From Verrucomicrobiota bacterium (GTDB lineage: Bacteria > Verrucomicrobiota > Lentisphaeria > JABSQK01 > JAJFLO01): 64,000 nt of DNA. Positions 54,399 to 63,869 of the stretch are shown here, piece by piece (position 1 is the first letter of the stretch; every line of letters starts with the position of its first letter). The notes below the pieces were generated by a model. That model had not been told where the DNA came from and made no database searches. It saw nothing but the letters and a program-made list of their open reading frames with translations. Position numbers and translations under genes: made by a program. The stretch covers positions 32,882-96,881 of the forward strand of contig JAJFLQ010000065.1 in assembly GCA_021772615.1 (NCBI GenBank), in the 5' to 3' direction.

Positions 54399-55028
54399 TC
54401 AGACCTCGGCAATAAGTTTGTTGACCAGGGTCCGATTCTTCTCGTCGTCCAGATTCTCTCCGATCAGCTTGCCGGCCAGCGCAACCGCCAACTCCGCGCT
54501 TTCATGGCGCAGCCGTGCAGATGCGGTATCGCGCGCCGCATTGATGTCGGCGGCAGCATTTTCGAGCATGATCTTCGCCTCGTCTTTTGCCCGGTCCTCG
54601 ATAACGCGCGAGGCTTCGACCGCGGCCTTGCGCGCCGCTGCTACGATTTCCTTCGCCTTCTCGTCCGCCTCGCGGATCAGTGTTTCGCGCTGCTTCTCGA
54701 CCTGCTCCATCTCCTCCTTGATTCGCGCCGCATTGTCTACCGCGTCGCGAATATCCTTCTCGCGCTGATCTAAAGCGGAAAGAATCGGCTTCCACGCCAA
54801 TTTGTAGAGGATAATGAAGAGGATACCGAATGTGACCCAGGTCCAGATAACCATATCCTTACTGGGATCCATCAAGTTCACCTCACCGTCGCCTGCAGCG
54901 AAACCGGTGCATGTGGCCACTGAGGACAGAATCAGTACCGCAATACGATTGTATGCCGAGGTGGATGCGTGTCGAGGCGCGGGCCATGTAAAGCGGCGTC
55001 GACGCATTTGTGTGCATGTTGATTTCAT
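54399..55028 (-). CDS. atpF: ATP synthase b subunit with N-terminal extension
   Basis: 209 residues from ATG 55028, preferred over 55034 and 55088 for its GGGAA spacing. Residues 1-47 form a basic, then hydrophobic, extension (AVLILSSVATCTGFAA), signal-like, before the usual MDPSKDMVIWTWVTFGILFI helix. A long charged coiled coil then reaches the F1 head. Ordinary b subunits are about 160 residues. Cleaved or extra-helix leaders on AtpF are known in some PVC-group bacteria. An internal start at MDPSKD remains possible. Confidence 0.88.
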   Translation of the reverse strand: MKSTCTQMRRRRFTWPAPRHASTSAYNRIAVLILSSVATCTGFAAGDGEVNLMDPSKDMVIWTWVTFGILFIILYKLAWKPILSALDQREKDIRDAVDNAARIKEEMEQVEKQRETLIREADEKAKEIVAAARKAAVEASRVIEDRAKDEAKIMLENAAADINAARDTASARLRHESAELAVALAGKLIGENLDDEKNRTLVNKLIAEV

Positions 55029-55088
55029 AATCATTTCCCGATGTTCACTTCCCGATCGTAACGATCGAACGCAATTCGGGTACACCAC

Positions 55089-55301
55089 CTACTTCGCCAG
55101 GAAGCAAATGACGGCACAGAATAATGCCACACCTTCGATTAGCGCTGCCGAGATCAGCATATTGACCTGGATTTTTCCGGCCGCTTCCGGCTGGCGTGCG
55201 ATACCTTCCATCGCCGAAGCGCCGATCCGACCGATTCCCATTGCTGCACCGATTGTAACCAATCCGGCGCCCAATGCTGCTAGAGTACCTGAAAGCCCCA
55301 T
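55089..55301 (-). CDS. atpE: ATP synthase c subunit
   Basis: 70 residues with two hydrophobic helices and the loop GIARQPEAAGK. The ion-carrying Glu is in ALIEGVALF. The Na+ signature residue after it (Ser/Thr in ES) is Gly here, so proton coupling is likely. The c-ring turns in the membrane. It lies 60 bases before atpF. Confidence 0.96.
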   Translation of the reverse strand: MGLSGTLAALGAGLVTIGAAMGIGRIGASAMEGIARQPEAAGKIQVNMLISAALIEGVALFCAVICFLAK

Positions 55302-55430
55302 GGAACACTCCCTTTCTGTTATGTATTATGTGATGCTGCTGTGGTGATAGAATCAACTCCCCATCGCATCCCCGACAGTTACCGACGAAACGCGGGCAGT
55401 ATGTGCATGACGTACGTACTCAAACGCCCG

Positions 55431-56201
55431 TCAATGCGCCGGATGATGTATCATGCCGACAAACATTGCCGACAGCAATGTAAAGATATATGCCTGCAAA
55501 AACGCCACCAGTATTTCGAGAATATATATGACCAAAGCCAAAACGACAGCCGGTAATGCGGCGACGTAGCCGATTATCACGATTAACCCGAGCAATGAAA
55601 AAATCACGATATGACCGGCAAGCATGTTTGCAAACAATCGAATCATGAGAGCAAATGCCTTGATGAACATACCCGCAAACTCAATCGGAACCAGTATAAT
55701 CAGAACGGGAAAAGGCACGCCGTGCGGGATAAAGGCTTTCACGAAACCAATCAGTCCATTCTTGTATATCGCACCGAAAATCATCACCATCAGGGTTATA
55801 AAAGCCAATCCGCCCGTGACATTTACATTTGCAGTTGCCGTAGAAAACAGCGGGATCAATCCCATGAGATTTAATCCCAGAATGAAGAAGAAAAATGTAC
55901 AGAATAACGGCGCCATCTTGCGGCCGTCCTCCTGACCAAAGCTGGTCACGCAAATTTCGTCGCGCACGAAGATAATCATAACTTCCAGAAGATTCGTAAT
56001 CCCCGTCGGTACGCGCAGATTTTTTTCGTAAATCACGCAAAAAAGCAGAATCATCCCCAGCGAACAAATCAACAACATCGCCGCATGCAAACTCATCGGA
56101 CCGGAGAACGGCACATGGATACCAAAGGGCAGATGCCATTCTTGATAGTTATTGGTTACATGGTGCAGGATGTAATTTTCTACTGCCTTGGCCTTATCCA
56201 T
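55431..56201 (-). CDS. atpB: ATP synthase a subunit
   Basis: 256 residues with about six helices. The essential Arg sits in ALMIRLFANMLAGHIV, and the end is polar-His rich (MIHHPAH). It forms the half-channels for protons beside the c-ring. It overlaps the preceding small gene by 8 bases. The 55302-55430 gap to atpE shows no gene. Confidence 0.96.
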   Translation of the reverse strand: MDKAKAVENYILHHVTNNYQEWHLPFGIHVPFSGPMSLHAAMLLICSLGMILLFCVIYEKNLRVPTGITNLLEVMIIFVRDEICVTSFGQEDGRKMAPLFCTFFFFILGLNLMGLIPLFSTATANVNVTGGLAFITLMVMIFGAIYKNGLIGFVKAFIPHGVPFPVLIILVPIEFAGMFIKAFALMIRLFANMLAGHIVIFSLLGLIVIIGYVAALPAVVLALVIYILEILVAFLQAYIFTLLSAMFVGMIHHPAH

Positions 56202-56637
56202 GTATGTCTACCTTACTCGTCGCCGAATCACCAGAGGTCAGTGAACGGCTGTGCAAATCAATAATCTCGCTGAATAGCAACCCGAAATAACCGGCCATCA
56301 TGGCCACGAAAAACGGAACGAACTTACCAAAGTTTAACCGATTTACCAGCAAGATAAGCGCAATTAATGCGAATATTCTGAGGCCGTTCATCCCCAACGC
56401 CCAGAAGAGCGGCGGTGCCGGATTCGCCCTGACGGCGGCCCGGTGTATCGTATTTGCCGCGTAACCATTGGCTACGGCAACGGCCCACCCGAACGCCATC
56501 TCAAGTGGGAACAGCCGATGGTAGGTAAGATAGATGATGCCGCCGGAGAGCACAATCGAGGCCGCGAACGGCAGAGCGGCGTGCGGTTGGCACAGCCAGC
56601 GACGAAATGTCATACGCAGTGGAATCGTTTGAATCAC
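56194..56637 (-). CDS. Membrane protein in the atp operon, AtpI-like
   Basis: 147 residues with four hydrophobic segments (about 20-40, 48-62, 80-100 and 105-125). The size, helix number and position just before atpB match AtpI (ATP synthase protein I), known to help c-ring assembly or Mg2+ uptake. Sequence likeness to AtpI is weak by eye, so position carries the call. It begins 15 bases after the atpZ-like gene stop. Confidence 0.65.
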   Translation of the reverse strand: MIQTIPLRMTFRRWLCQPHAALPFAASIVLSGGIIYLTYHRLFPLEMAFGWAVAVANGYAANTIHRAAVRANPAPPLFWALGMNGLRIFALIALILLVNRLNFGKFVPFFVAMMAGYFGLLFSEIIDLHSRSLTSGDSATSKVDIHG

Positions 56638-56652
56638 AGCAACCCGATCGGT

Positions 56653-56913
56653 TCATGCTTCATCATCGTTGCCGGACGGTCGATCGGAACCGTCACCGAG
56701 TCGGACGACTTTCCAGACCTCATAAGCGGCATAGAACAGCCCGAGAAACATGCCGCCAAGCGTGAAAATGTCGCCGCTGCCGACCACGTTCGTATCCACA
56801 TACCAGCCGAGGCTGGAAAAAAGTACCATGCCGACAGCGATATTGGTGCCCAGGGCCACGGCCGGCCCGGCGCCGCGCCACCGACCATTGCGTTGGTGTT
56901 CGGGTGGTGGCAT
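56653..56913 (-). CDS. AtpZ/AtpI-like small two-helix protein (F0F1-ATPase subunit family)
   Basis: 86 residues from ATG 56913, which has GGAGG 4 bases upstream. The family pattern is visible: NIAVGMVLFSSLGWYVD, then IFTLGGMFLGLFYAAYEVWK. The glycine-rich first helix and the FLGxxxAxYE-type second helix match the putative AtpZ family, often first in atp operons and linked to Mg2+/Ca2+ transport with AtpI. It is the first gene of this operon, behind a promoter-like site. Confidence 0.78.
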   Translation of the reverse strand: MPPPEHQRNGRWRGAGPAVALGTNIAVGMVLFSSLGWYVDTNVVGSGDIFTLGGMFLGLFYAAYEVWKVVRLGDGSDRPSGNDDEA

Positions 56914-56938
56914 CGTCCTCCGTGGTGGTAGTGTTGAT

Positions 56939-56966
56939 ACACTATCTGGTTGTCCTGCGGTGTCAA
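56939..56966 (-). promoter_or_regulatory. Possible sigma-70 promoter of the ATP synthase operon
   Basis: On the minus strand, TTGACA (56961-56966), 16 bases, then TAGTGT (56939-56944), about 25 bases before the ATG at 56913. The -35 box is perfect and the -10 weak. It lies in the 56914-57061 spacer after the LptF/LptG-type gene. Confidence 0.45.
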
Positions 56967-57061
56967 CAACATAGCGGCAAATCCGCCCGTATGTCCAGTC
57001 AAATGCCCGGGCATTGTGGCGGGTACGGGCCAGGCACACGCGGCGCCTGGGAGCAGCGCTG

Positions 57062-58159
57062 TTACCGCTTTACCCAGATGGCAACAAGGCCGCCAATATG
57101 ACACAGAATATTGGGCAGCCACATCAGTAATTCGGGGTGCGCTTCCGGATTGTATTTGAATGTATCAAAGAACGTGATCAGGCTGTAGTATGCCAGCGGC
57201 ACGAGGAAGCACGCAGCGAGACCGTAGTTGGTCTCGTTGCGCGGTCGTCGAATACCGAGTGGTATGGCGATGAGAACAAACGAAAACGGACTCAACGCAA
57301 GTGCCGCGCGCATGTGAAGTTCGACATACAGCGGTGTAATATCTACGCCGCGCTCGGCCTGAATCCGAATGCGGGCGAGAAGCTGCGAGAGCCGCATTTC
57401 GTTGGGATGACGAATCAGTGATTTTCGATCGAGCTTGTCGCCGTATGCCAGGGGGATCGTCAACCGTTCGCCCTTGATTCTGCGAATACGGCTGACATCA
57501 TTTGGAAAATCGGGGTCGATAGTTTCGATGGTCGTGCCGAAGAGCGTAAATTCAAGCTCCCGCACTTCTTCACGAAGTATCAATTCGCCCGATCGTGCAT
57601 CAACCTTACGATGCACACGATCGGCATCGTCGAGCATGTATAGGTGGATGTCGTGAACGCGATCACCGGTCTTCTTCCCCACAAAAATAACATAGCCGTC
57701 GAACATCTCCACAAAACGTCCTTCCTCGATCAGCATCAGCGGCGACTTAACACCCTCTTCCTGTACCAGCCACTTGGAGCGGTATTTGAAATCGGGAGCC
57801 AATTCGATATGAAAGTAGCCACACAAGACACTCAGCAACGCACCGATCATCACTGCGGGTGCTGCGATCTGCCACAAACTGATGCCTCCAGCCCGTATGG
57901 CCGTCATTTCGTTCTCGGTCGACATCTTGTTGAATAGCAGAATCGCGGCAATAAATATTCCCAATGGGATGGTATAGCTCAACGCTTGCGGTATGCGATA
58001 GGCAACACAGGCGAGCAGCACCTGGAATGGCACGCCCCGGGACAAAAGCTCGAAGACCTTGGCAAACTGCGCCGTGAGCATGACAAAGGTGGAAATCGCA
58101 ACGGCGATGAGCAATCCGCCACCGAGATTCCGACAGAGATAGAGGTTCAGTGTTTTCAT
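57062..58159 (-). CDS. LptF/LptG-type permease of the LPS export complex
   Basis: 365 residues from ATG 58159 (MKTLNLYLCRNL, the family's opening). A TTG at 58198 is less likely. Six membrane helices fall in two groups of three around a periplasmic beta-jellyroll (about 125-275). SPFSFVLIAIPLGIR in the second half is typical. With LptB and a partner it extracts LPS from the inner membrane. Only one of the pair is in the window. It implies an outer membrane with LPS. Confidence 0.88.
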   Translation of the reverse strand: MKTLNLYLCRNLGGGLLIAVAISTFVMLTAQFAKVFELLSRGVPFQVLLACVAYRIPQALSYTIPLGIFIAAILLFNKMSTENEMTAIRAGGISLWQIAAPAVMIGALLSVLCGYFHIELAPDFKYRSKWLVQEEGVKSPLMLIEEGRFVEMFDGYVIFVGKKTGDRVHDIHLYMLDDADRVHRKVDARSGELILREEVRELEFTLFGTTIETIDPDFPNDVSRIRRIKGERLTIPLAYGDKLDRKSLIRHPNEMRLSQLLARIRIQAERGVDITPLYVELHMRAALALSPFSFVLIAIPLGIRRPRNETNYGLAACFLVPLAYYSLITFFDTFKYNPEAHPELLMWLPNILCHIGGLVAIWVKR

Positions 58160-58190
58160 CTTGTGTCCGCGGTGATGTGGCGAGCGATCA

Positions 58191-58931
58191 TCATTCAAGA
58201 CGCAGTGTCACGTCGCCGTTGATGAACCGCTGAATTTCGCCGGACGCTGTGCGCATGAGCAGTGCGCTGTCCCGATCAAACCCGGTGACAACACCGCTTA
58301 CCGGCGGGTCAGGTTCGGATCGGATCGATACGTGACGATCGACGAGACAGCTCGCGGCCGTCCACGCATCGTGAACAGCTTCCGATCCATAGAGGCGGGA
58401 TTCAAAGTAACATGCCTCGAAAAATCCAATCACACTCATGAGAAACGTATCGCGATCGACGTTCGTCCGGCTCTCAATAGAGACGGACGTCGCCGGCTGA
58501 TCGATCTGGTCGAGTGCTGCTTGCGTCATATTCAAATTGACGCCGAAACCGATAACCAGGCCGCCTGCGGTGGTACACTCCGTCAGTATGCCGGCAACCT
58601 TGTGTTTGCCTATGACAATGTCGTTCGGCCATTTGATTCGGGAACGCCCGGTGTAGCTGCTTTGCAGTGTGTTGTAAATCGCCAGCGACATGATCTGTAC
58701 AAACTCGACATGCGGCCGGTCCAGGTCCGGCGCAGAAAGGTACAATGACGCGTAAAGGTTTACGCCGGGCGGCGATATCCAACAACGACCGCGGCGACCG
58801 CGGCCGGCGGTTTGCGTGTCGGCCACAACCATGGTCCCGGAAGGCAATTCCGCTGCATTTTCGAGACAATACAGATTCGTTGAGGCCAGTGAATCAAAGA
58901 ATCGAATATCCCTCCTGATCAGATCGGCCAT
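58191..58931 (-). CDS. birA: Biotin-[acetyl-CoA-carboxylase] ligase
   Basis: 246 residues, the catalytic form without the DNA-binding helix-turn-helix of E. coli BirA. Motifs: the biotin-AMP loop GRGRRGRCW, STNLY, KWPNDIVI and GVNLNM. A C-terminal SH3-like cap is present (SGVVTGFDRDSALLM). It attaches biotin to carrier proteins. Without the HTH it should not repress bio genes. It lies 3 bases after the BioD-like gene. Confidence 0.94.
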   Translation of the reverse strand: MADLIRRDIRFFDSLASTNLYCLENAAELPSGTMVVADTQTAGRGRRGRCWISPPGVNLYASLYLSAPDLDRPHVEFVQIMSLAIYNTLQSSYTGRSRIKWPNDIVIGKHKVAGILTECTTAGGLVIGFGVNLNMTQAALDQIDQPATSVSIESRTNVDRDTFLMSVIGFFEACYFESRLYGSEAVHDAWTAASCLVDRHVSIRSEPDPPVSGVVTGFDRDSALLMRTASGEIQRFINGDVTLRLE

Positions 58932-58934
58932 CGA

Positions 58935-60032
58935 TCAGCAGTGTTCCAGGATGTAATCGCAGTCGACATATTGGTCGAACAATTGTTGCGATAATGCGAT
59001 TTTTTCACTGTCGGTGACCTTGATTTTCACCTTGAGATCATGAACCAGGGACGCGGTTAGGAACGTGGTGTGTCTTGTAAATATGATCGGTACATTGCTG
59101 TTTTTCATCACCCGCGTCACGACTTTGCCGGGTTTCACATTGCTGGTGACCACGAGGCCGGAGATCAGGTTCACGGAGCTGGTTTCCGAGAGATTCCAGC
59201 TCAACGCAGCGAGGATAATATCTTCACGATCACCAGGCGTGATCACCAGTGTCTGCTTCTTGATGTCCTTCAGAATATTGGGGACCGACATCGCGCCCAC
59301 TACGATGTTGCTGATCGAATTCATCTTGTGCTGTTTGCCGGTAATGAACTCGCCGTCGAGCACGTCGCAAATCTGCTCCATATTCGGATTCCGGAGACGT
59401 TTCTGATACGGAATCACACCGAGGAGCTTTATGCCGAGACGCGACAAACCAACATCGACGTAGCGATAAATTTTTTCGTACTTTTCCTTGTAGACTTTGT
59501 TCACGATCACGCCGACCAATTCGACGCCAAGCGAGTCAAAAAGACTCTTGTTTAATATGAGATTGTCGATCGCCCGGCCAATACCGCCATCGGTAACCAG
59601 TACAACCTTGCTATTCAGCGCACTCGCTACCACAGCATTCGAGGTGTCGAAGACGGAGCCGACACCGGCATGGCCGGTGCCTTCGATAAGGACGAAGTCG
59701 CATCCTTCTTCGACAATGGCATAGGCATCTGTAATCTTGTCGAGCAACTCGCCGTGGCCGGCGCCGTCGATATATCGCTGCGTGAACCCGGCCGGTACCG
59801 CAATCGGACTCATCGGCTTCAGGGCACAGTCGGGTTTGTAGATCTCGTGTATGAGATACGAATCTTCGTCGACCTTGACATCCTTGACATTGAGATAACG
59901 CTGTCCTACCGGTTTTATGAACCCCATCCTCATACCGGATTTTACCAATTTATCGTAGAGCCCCAGGCAAGTAGTCGTTTTTCCGACGTTCTGGCCCGTA
60001 GCCGCAACGAATATATTCCGGGGTTTTCTCAT
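58935..60032 (-). CDS. BioD-like P-loop protein with DRTGG domain (Pta N-terminal-like)
   Basis: 365 residues. The first ~225 form a dethiobiotin-synthetase-like domain with P-loop ATGQNVGKTTTCLGL and Walker B-like VLIEGTGHAGV. The rest is a DRTGG-type domain (about 230-340), a pair found before the catalytic part of phosphotransacetylase (Pta) and in stand-alone proteins. The usual dethiobiotin active-site residues cannot be confirmed by eye. It may be regulatory. It is the gene just upstream of birA, which favours a biotin or acyl link only weakly. Confidence 0.78.
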   Translation of the reverse strand: MRKPRNIFVAATGQNVGKTTTCLGLYDKLVKSGMRMGFIKPVGQRYLNVKDVKVDEDSYLIHEIYKPDCALKPMSPIAVPAGFTQRYIDGAGHGELLDKITDAYAIVEEGCDFVLIEGTGHAGVGSVFDTSNAVVASALNSKVVLVTDGGIGRAIDNLILNKSLFDSLGVELVGVIVNKVYKEKYEKIYRYVDVGLSRLGIKLLGVIPYQKRLRNPNMEQICDVLDGEFITGKQHKMNSISNIVVGAMSVPNILKDIKKQTLVITPGDREDIILAALSWNLSETSSVNLISGLVVTSNVKPGKVVTRVMKNSNVPIIFTRHTTFLTASLVHDLKVKIKVTDSEKIALSQQLFDQYVDCDYILEHC

Positions 60033-60105
60033 TATTTCTCGTCCTTCCTTACGGTCGTGGAGCTGTCATTGCGGCCGCGCCGAACAGCGTGTATGGGCCA
60101 CCGGT

Positions 60106-62253
60106 TCACGGCGCATCGCACGCGTACCGGCCAGCAAGAAAAATTCCCGTTACTATGACAATCACCAAACACAATATCCATAGCAACCACGATCGACGTT
60201 TTAAATCTACCTGCCGCGCCAGTTGCCGAATACGGTCGCCGGGCTTGCAGTACACGCCGGGAGGCAGTCCCGGTTCGCGTGTAAACAGCAACCCCATCTG
60301 AATCGACAGACGCATCTGTCCGTTAATCGCCCACCCGCAGGCCTCGATAAAGATGCTTAGGTTGCGATGCCGCAGCTTCAGTAAGGCGACGATGATAATC
60401 GGAGCAAAAACGATTACAGCGAGGCCGAAAACAACCGATGCCATCTCCCATATTGACACGTTCTGCAGGGTCTTGGTAACAAAAGCGAAGGCACTGCCGA
60501 GGGCTGCCGCTGCGACACTGCCGCTCAACATCATGTCTCGTATGGTTCCGCCGCCGGGCTGCGCAGACTCCGCAGGCTTTCCGTCGCCTGTTTTAAGTGT
60601 CTCCTCGACCTCGACGATGCCTTTGCCCAACTGCGCTTCGACCTGCTGGTAGCCGGCCGTACTGAAGCGTTCCATCTGCTTGCGCATGAAATCGCCGAAC
60701 TGCTTGAATGGCTTACGAATCGCTTCGGCAATCGAAACTGGATTGGCGACAAAATCCACGATTATCGCGTCCCATTCCCGGCCATCAGGCGTGAAAAAGA
60801 CACCGGCCTTACCGGGAAACAGACGCCCCATCGTGCCGGACGTGACCGCAGCGGCGATCTCCATACGCATGTCAGCGTCCGTGTCCTTACGCGTCACTGT
60901 CAGATACATCACGCAGATATTACTCTGTTCGACAACCTTCTTGTGAAACGCACGGTCGTATACCTTCATCGTCAGATCGAAACGACGGCCGTCCATGATC
61001 AAGCAGCCGGCCTGAATCATCGACGCCGACGTCGGGTCGAAGAGGCACGAGAAAGATACGAAATTGTTTACAAAACGCAGGAACCATTGCTGGTACAATA
61101 CAAGTTTTTCAACCGCACCGGCCAACTCGATCTCGCTGGCCACGCTGCGGTCGTGATCGATCAGCTTCTGAAGCCGTTGACTGTAGTCGCCGCTCACGTA
61201 ACGCTGGAGCGCATCACGAGGAATGTTTTCGACCTCACTTCCTTCCTTGCGCGCCTGCCACGAGGCGTAGGGCTCGAAGCGTTTCTGAACCTGAATCCAA
61301 AGAGACCGGGGCAATGATGTGTGATCGTGGTCGGGAAACAACGGCCGCAACACCAATTCCCGAAATCGCGCCAGAGCCTCACGCTCAGCGGGATGGACAC
61401 GGTCATCAAAATACAGCGTTTCTTCGATCTCAGGCAACGCCAGCGACAACCTCTCGTCACCCGCATCATCATCATCATCACCGTCACCGCGGCGAATATC
61501 GCCGCCAACACCGAATCGGGTATTGTGCCGGACCAGCCAGCAGCGATGGTAAAAATCATCGATCCTGTCTTCAAGAGCACGGAGGCTCGCGAATGCCGCT
61601 TCCGTGTCGTCAGCGAGTACCAGGATTGATCCCGACGATTCCGGTGCAGGATCCGCTTCGCTCCGCCACGCAAGGTACTTCTGTGACTGTTCCACAAAAC
61701 GACGCGCCTGCACCTGCGTTACACCAACATGGCCGCCTGCGTCTTTGGTTCCGCCGACAGACGCCACGATGTCGCGAATGAACGCTGCAAGATCCGCATC
61801 GTCCACCGATGTCGCCGGTATAACACCGTCGCCGTTACAGGTTCCGGCGGCTACAATGCGCCGCCGATTTCGAACCTGAGCCAGCGTGATTTCGTCGCCG
61901 CCGCCGGCCCCAATATTAGCCAGGATCCGTTCTGCGGCAGCACGTAACGCTCTGCCATCGGCATGACTGCAATCAATAGCGTCGAGACGAAGGACATCGG
62001 ACCCCTTTACCAGTCGGCTGCGATCACAGAGCATACGAAACAGCCAGGCCTGCGCGTCGCACACTTCGTTGCTGCGAACCTTACCATTTCCGTCGCTATC
62101 GAGATAGTCGAGAAACGATTGATCACAGGTAAAGCTGCCGCATGGGGCGGAAGTGGCCATCCAGTGCGCGGGATCAAGTTCGCCAATATTGGCGAGATCG
62201 TCCGGTTGCTCGATCGTTAATTGATAATCGCCGCCTGTCTTCTGAATCTGCAT
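60106..62253 (-). CDS. Large C-terminally membrane-anchored protein with EF-hand-like loop, unknown family
   Basis: 715 residues from ATG 62253 (MQIQKTGGDYQLTI); the frame continues to 62304. An EF-hand-like loop, LDSDGNGKVRSNEV, lies near residue 68-80. An acidic run (GDGDDDDDAGDE) sits near 275. Hydrophobic segments follow at about 600-655 (two helices) and 690-708 near the C-terminus, with EACGWAINGQMRL between. The soluble bulk should be cytoplasmic or periplasmic depending on topology. I do not recognise a named family. It is divergent from the FHA gene. Confidence 0.65.
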   Translation of the reverse strand: MQIQKTGGDYQLTIEQPDDLANIGELDPAHWMATSAPCGSFTCDQSFLDYLDSDGNGKVRSNEVCDAQAWLFRMLCDRSRLVKGSDVLRLDAIDCSHADGRALRAAAERILANIGAGGGDEITLAQVRNRRRIVAAGTCNGDGVIPATSVDDADLAAFIRDIVASVGGTKDAGGHVGVTQVQARRFVEQSQKYLAWRSEADPAPESSGSILVLADDTEAAFASLRALEDRIDDFYHRCWLVRHNTRFGVGGDIRRGDGDDDDDAGDERLSLALPEIEETLYFDDRVHPAEREALARFRELVLRPLFPDHDHTSLPRSLWIQVQKRFEPYASWQARKEGSEVENIPRDALQRYVSGDYSQRLQKLIDHDRSVASEIELAGAVEKLVLYQQWFLRFVNNFVSFSCLFDPTSASMIQAGCLIMDGRRFDLTMKVYDRAFHKKVVEQSNICVMYLTVTRKDTDADMRMEIAAAVTSGTMGRLFPGKAGVFFTPDGREWDAIIVDFVANPVSIAEAIRKPFKQFGDFMRKQMERFSTAGYQQVEAQLGKGIVEVEETLKTGDGKPAESAQPGGGTIRDMMLSGSVAAAALGSAFAFVTKTLQNVSIWEMASVVFGLAVIVFAPIIIVALLKLRHRNLSIFIEACGWAINGQMRLSIQMGLLFTREPGLPPGVYCKPGDRIRQLARQVDLKRRSWLLWILCLVIVIVTGIFLAGRYACDAP

Positions 62254-62533
62254 CCGCCAATGTAGCGCTGGTATCGGGTGCTGTAAATCGCGCTCCACCC
62301 ACACTACGGAGCGGCGGGCTCATATTCGGGCCGGAACATGTACAGAAATGGCGAAGTATCGTCGACTATTGGACCAGTCCGAATCTCGGAAGAAATATAT
62401 AATTGACGTAAATGGAATAAGTAACAATTTAGCAATCGCAGATGGCAGGGGGTTTGCTGCTAAGCAGTGATTTACGCAACCGATACAGAAAACTGGATCG
62501 CACAAGACATATACGGATTTTGGGAGAGTCACC

Positions 62534-63535
62534 ATGCACAACGAATCTAAAACGGTCGTCTTCGAGCCGGACAAGCAGGCTGGTCGAATGGCCTTCTCCA
62601 GGAGCGTCATCACTGCCGTTCGTCAAAAGCAGCGGAAACTGACACGGGAACGGGTAGCTGCACAGATTACGATACCTACAGACGGTGAAAGCAAATTTGA
62701 AATCGCCCTCAAGGCGAATCGCAAAAAACAGTTGGTTTCCGATGGAAATTCATTCGAGCAAATCGCGCAGCCGGAGACATCGAAAATGCGCGCCTTCTTG
62801 CGAATCAAGGCCCCCGGAAACGATGATCGGACCATTTGCGTCGGCCAGGACGAATTTGTAATCGGCCGCTCGCCCAATTACGACCTGCAGATACGCGACG
62901 ATAATATTTCCCGTAAACACGTAAAGATAACATTAAATGATTCGCAACCGTTTATTGAAGATCTCGGAAGCACCAACGGCACCTTCATAAACAGCACCTT
63001 TGTTGAGAAAACAACGCGGCTACATCACAATGACCGCATCGAAATCGGAGATGCCATACTCTTGTTTTATCTCGAAGACCCGGATATGTCACGTCTCGAA
63101 TCGTCGCAGACCATTGCGATTGACCGCATGAAACAGCCGGCTGCGGAACCGCCTGCAAGCCGGCGGATCGCTTTGAGCGACGAACAGCACCTCGCGGCGA
63201 GCACACGCGAGCTATCCCGCGCAGCACTGCACCTCCAAGCGGAAATGGCATTGCAGGTGCGGTTTGCCGATGGCCATCAACTCCGCATCAAACTCGACAA
63301 GCCCGAGTTCACTATCGGACGGGCGCCGGAGAACGACCTGCAGGTATTCGATGAAGAACTGTCACGGCGTCACATGAAGATCTCGTTGCGCAACAACACC
63401 TATTACGTGGAAGATCTCGACAGTGCCAACGGTACGTATGTGAACGGGCGGATCACCGATAACTGCATCGTTCGCCATGCCGATCAAGTCACAATCGGCG
63501 ATACACAGCTGAAACTGGTCGAAATAAAAGCCTGA
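62534..63535 (+). CDS. Protein with two FHA (phosphothreonine-binding) domains
   Basis: 333 residues; GGGAGAG lies 7 bases before the ATG. FHA1 (about 87-180): FVIGRSPNYDLQI, NISRKHVKI and EDLGSTNGTFIN. FHA2 (about 238-333): FTIGRAPENDLQV, ELSRRHMKI and EDLDSANGTYVN. The phosphothreonine contacts (Arg of GR, SR-H, and the Asn of the NGT loop) are intact in both. The N-terminus KTVVFEP recalls the Thr site of GarA, a kinase substrate. It probably reads the output of the kinases in this window; no kinase is adjacent. Confidence 0.93.
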   Translation: MHNESKTVVFEPDKQAGRMAFSRSVITAVRQKQRKLTRERVAAQITIPTDGESKFEIALKANRKKQLVSDGNSFEQIAQPETSKMRAFLRIKAPGNDDRTICVGQDEFVIGRSPNYDLQIRDDNISRKHVKITLNDSQPFIEDLGSTNGTFINSTFVEKTTRLHHNDRIEIGDAILLFYLEDPDMSRLESSQTIAIDRMKQPAAEPPASRRIALSDEQHLAASTRELSRAALHLQAEMALQVRFADGHQLRIKLDKPEFTIGRAPENDLQVFDEELSRRHMKISLRNNTYYVEDLDSANGTYVNGRITDNCIVRHADQVTIGDTQLKLVEIKA

Positions 63536-63718
63536 TCTCCAAATTGTGCAGGAGGTCGCGTTCCGGGACATTCAAGAGTGATGCCTGGCCGTGGATGTTG
63601 CTGATTTCATCGCGCAGTTCTTGCCGCGCACTACCTACGACAAGCTCACAGGTTTTCTCGGCTCCCGCTCACCCCGGCCCATTCCCTTCCGCACCACAAC
63701 CAGAGCTCTATTCATTCC

Positions 63719-63772
63719 ACCAGAGTTCGACAGAGCTGTAAGGTTGAACGCCCATTTTTTAAACATGCCGCG
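63719..63772. repeat. Repeat family D, copy 2
   Basis: ACCAGAGTTCGACAGAGCTG ... TTGAACGCCCATTTTTTAAACATGCC, matching 20741-20792. It lies in the 63536-64000 spacer after the FHA gene, which contains no gene that I can support. Confidence 0.75.
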
Positions 63773-63775
63773 TCC

Positions 63776-63857
63776 GGGGTGTAGGCGACCGCTTTACAGT
63801 TCGCGCAGATTTTGAGGTTACCCGGCCGAGTAACTGTAAAGCGGTCGCGTACACCCC
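63776..63857. repeat. Long inverted repeat between families D and C
   Basis: Arms of 26 bases at 63776-63801 and 63832-63857, with one mismatch, around a 30-base centre. The left arm begins GGGGTGTAGGCGACCGCTTT. The size suits a small non-autonomous element or a strong RNA hairpin. No protein-coding frame is credible. Confidence 0.8.
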
Positions 63858-63869
63858 GCAACCAACGTC

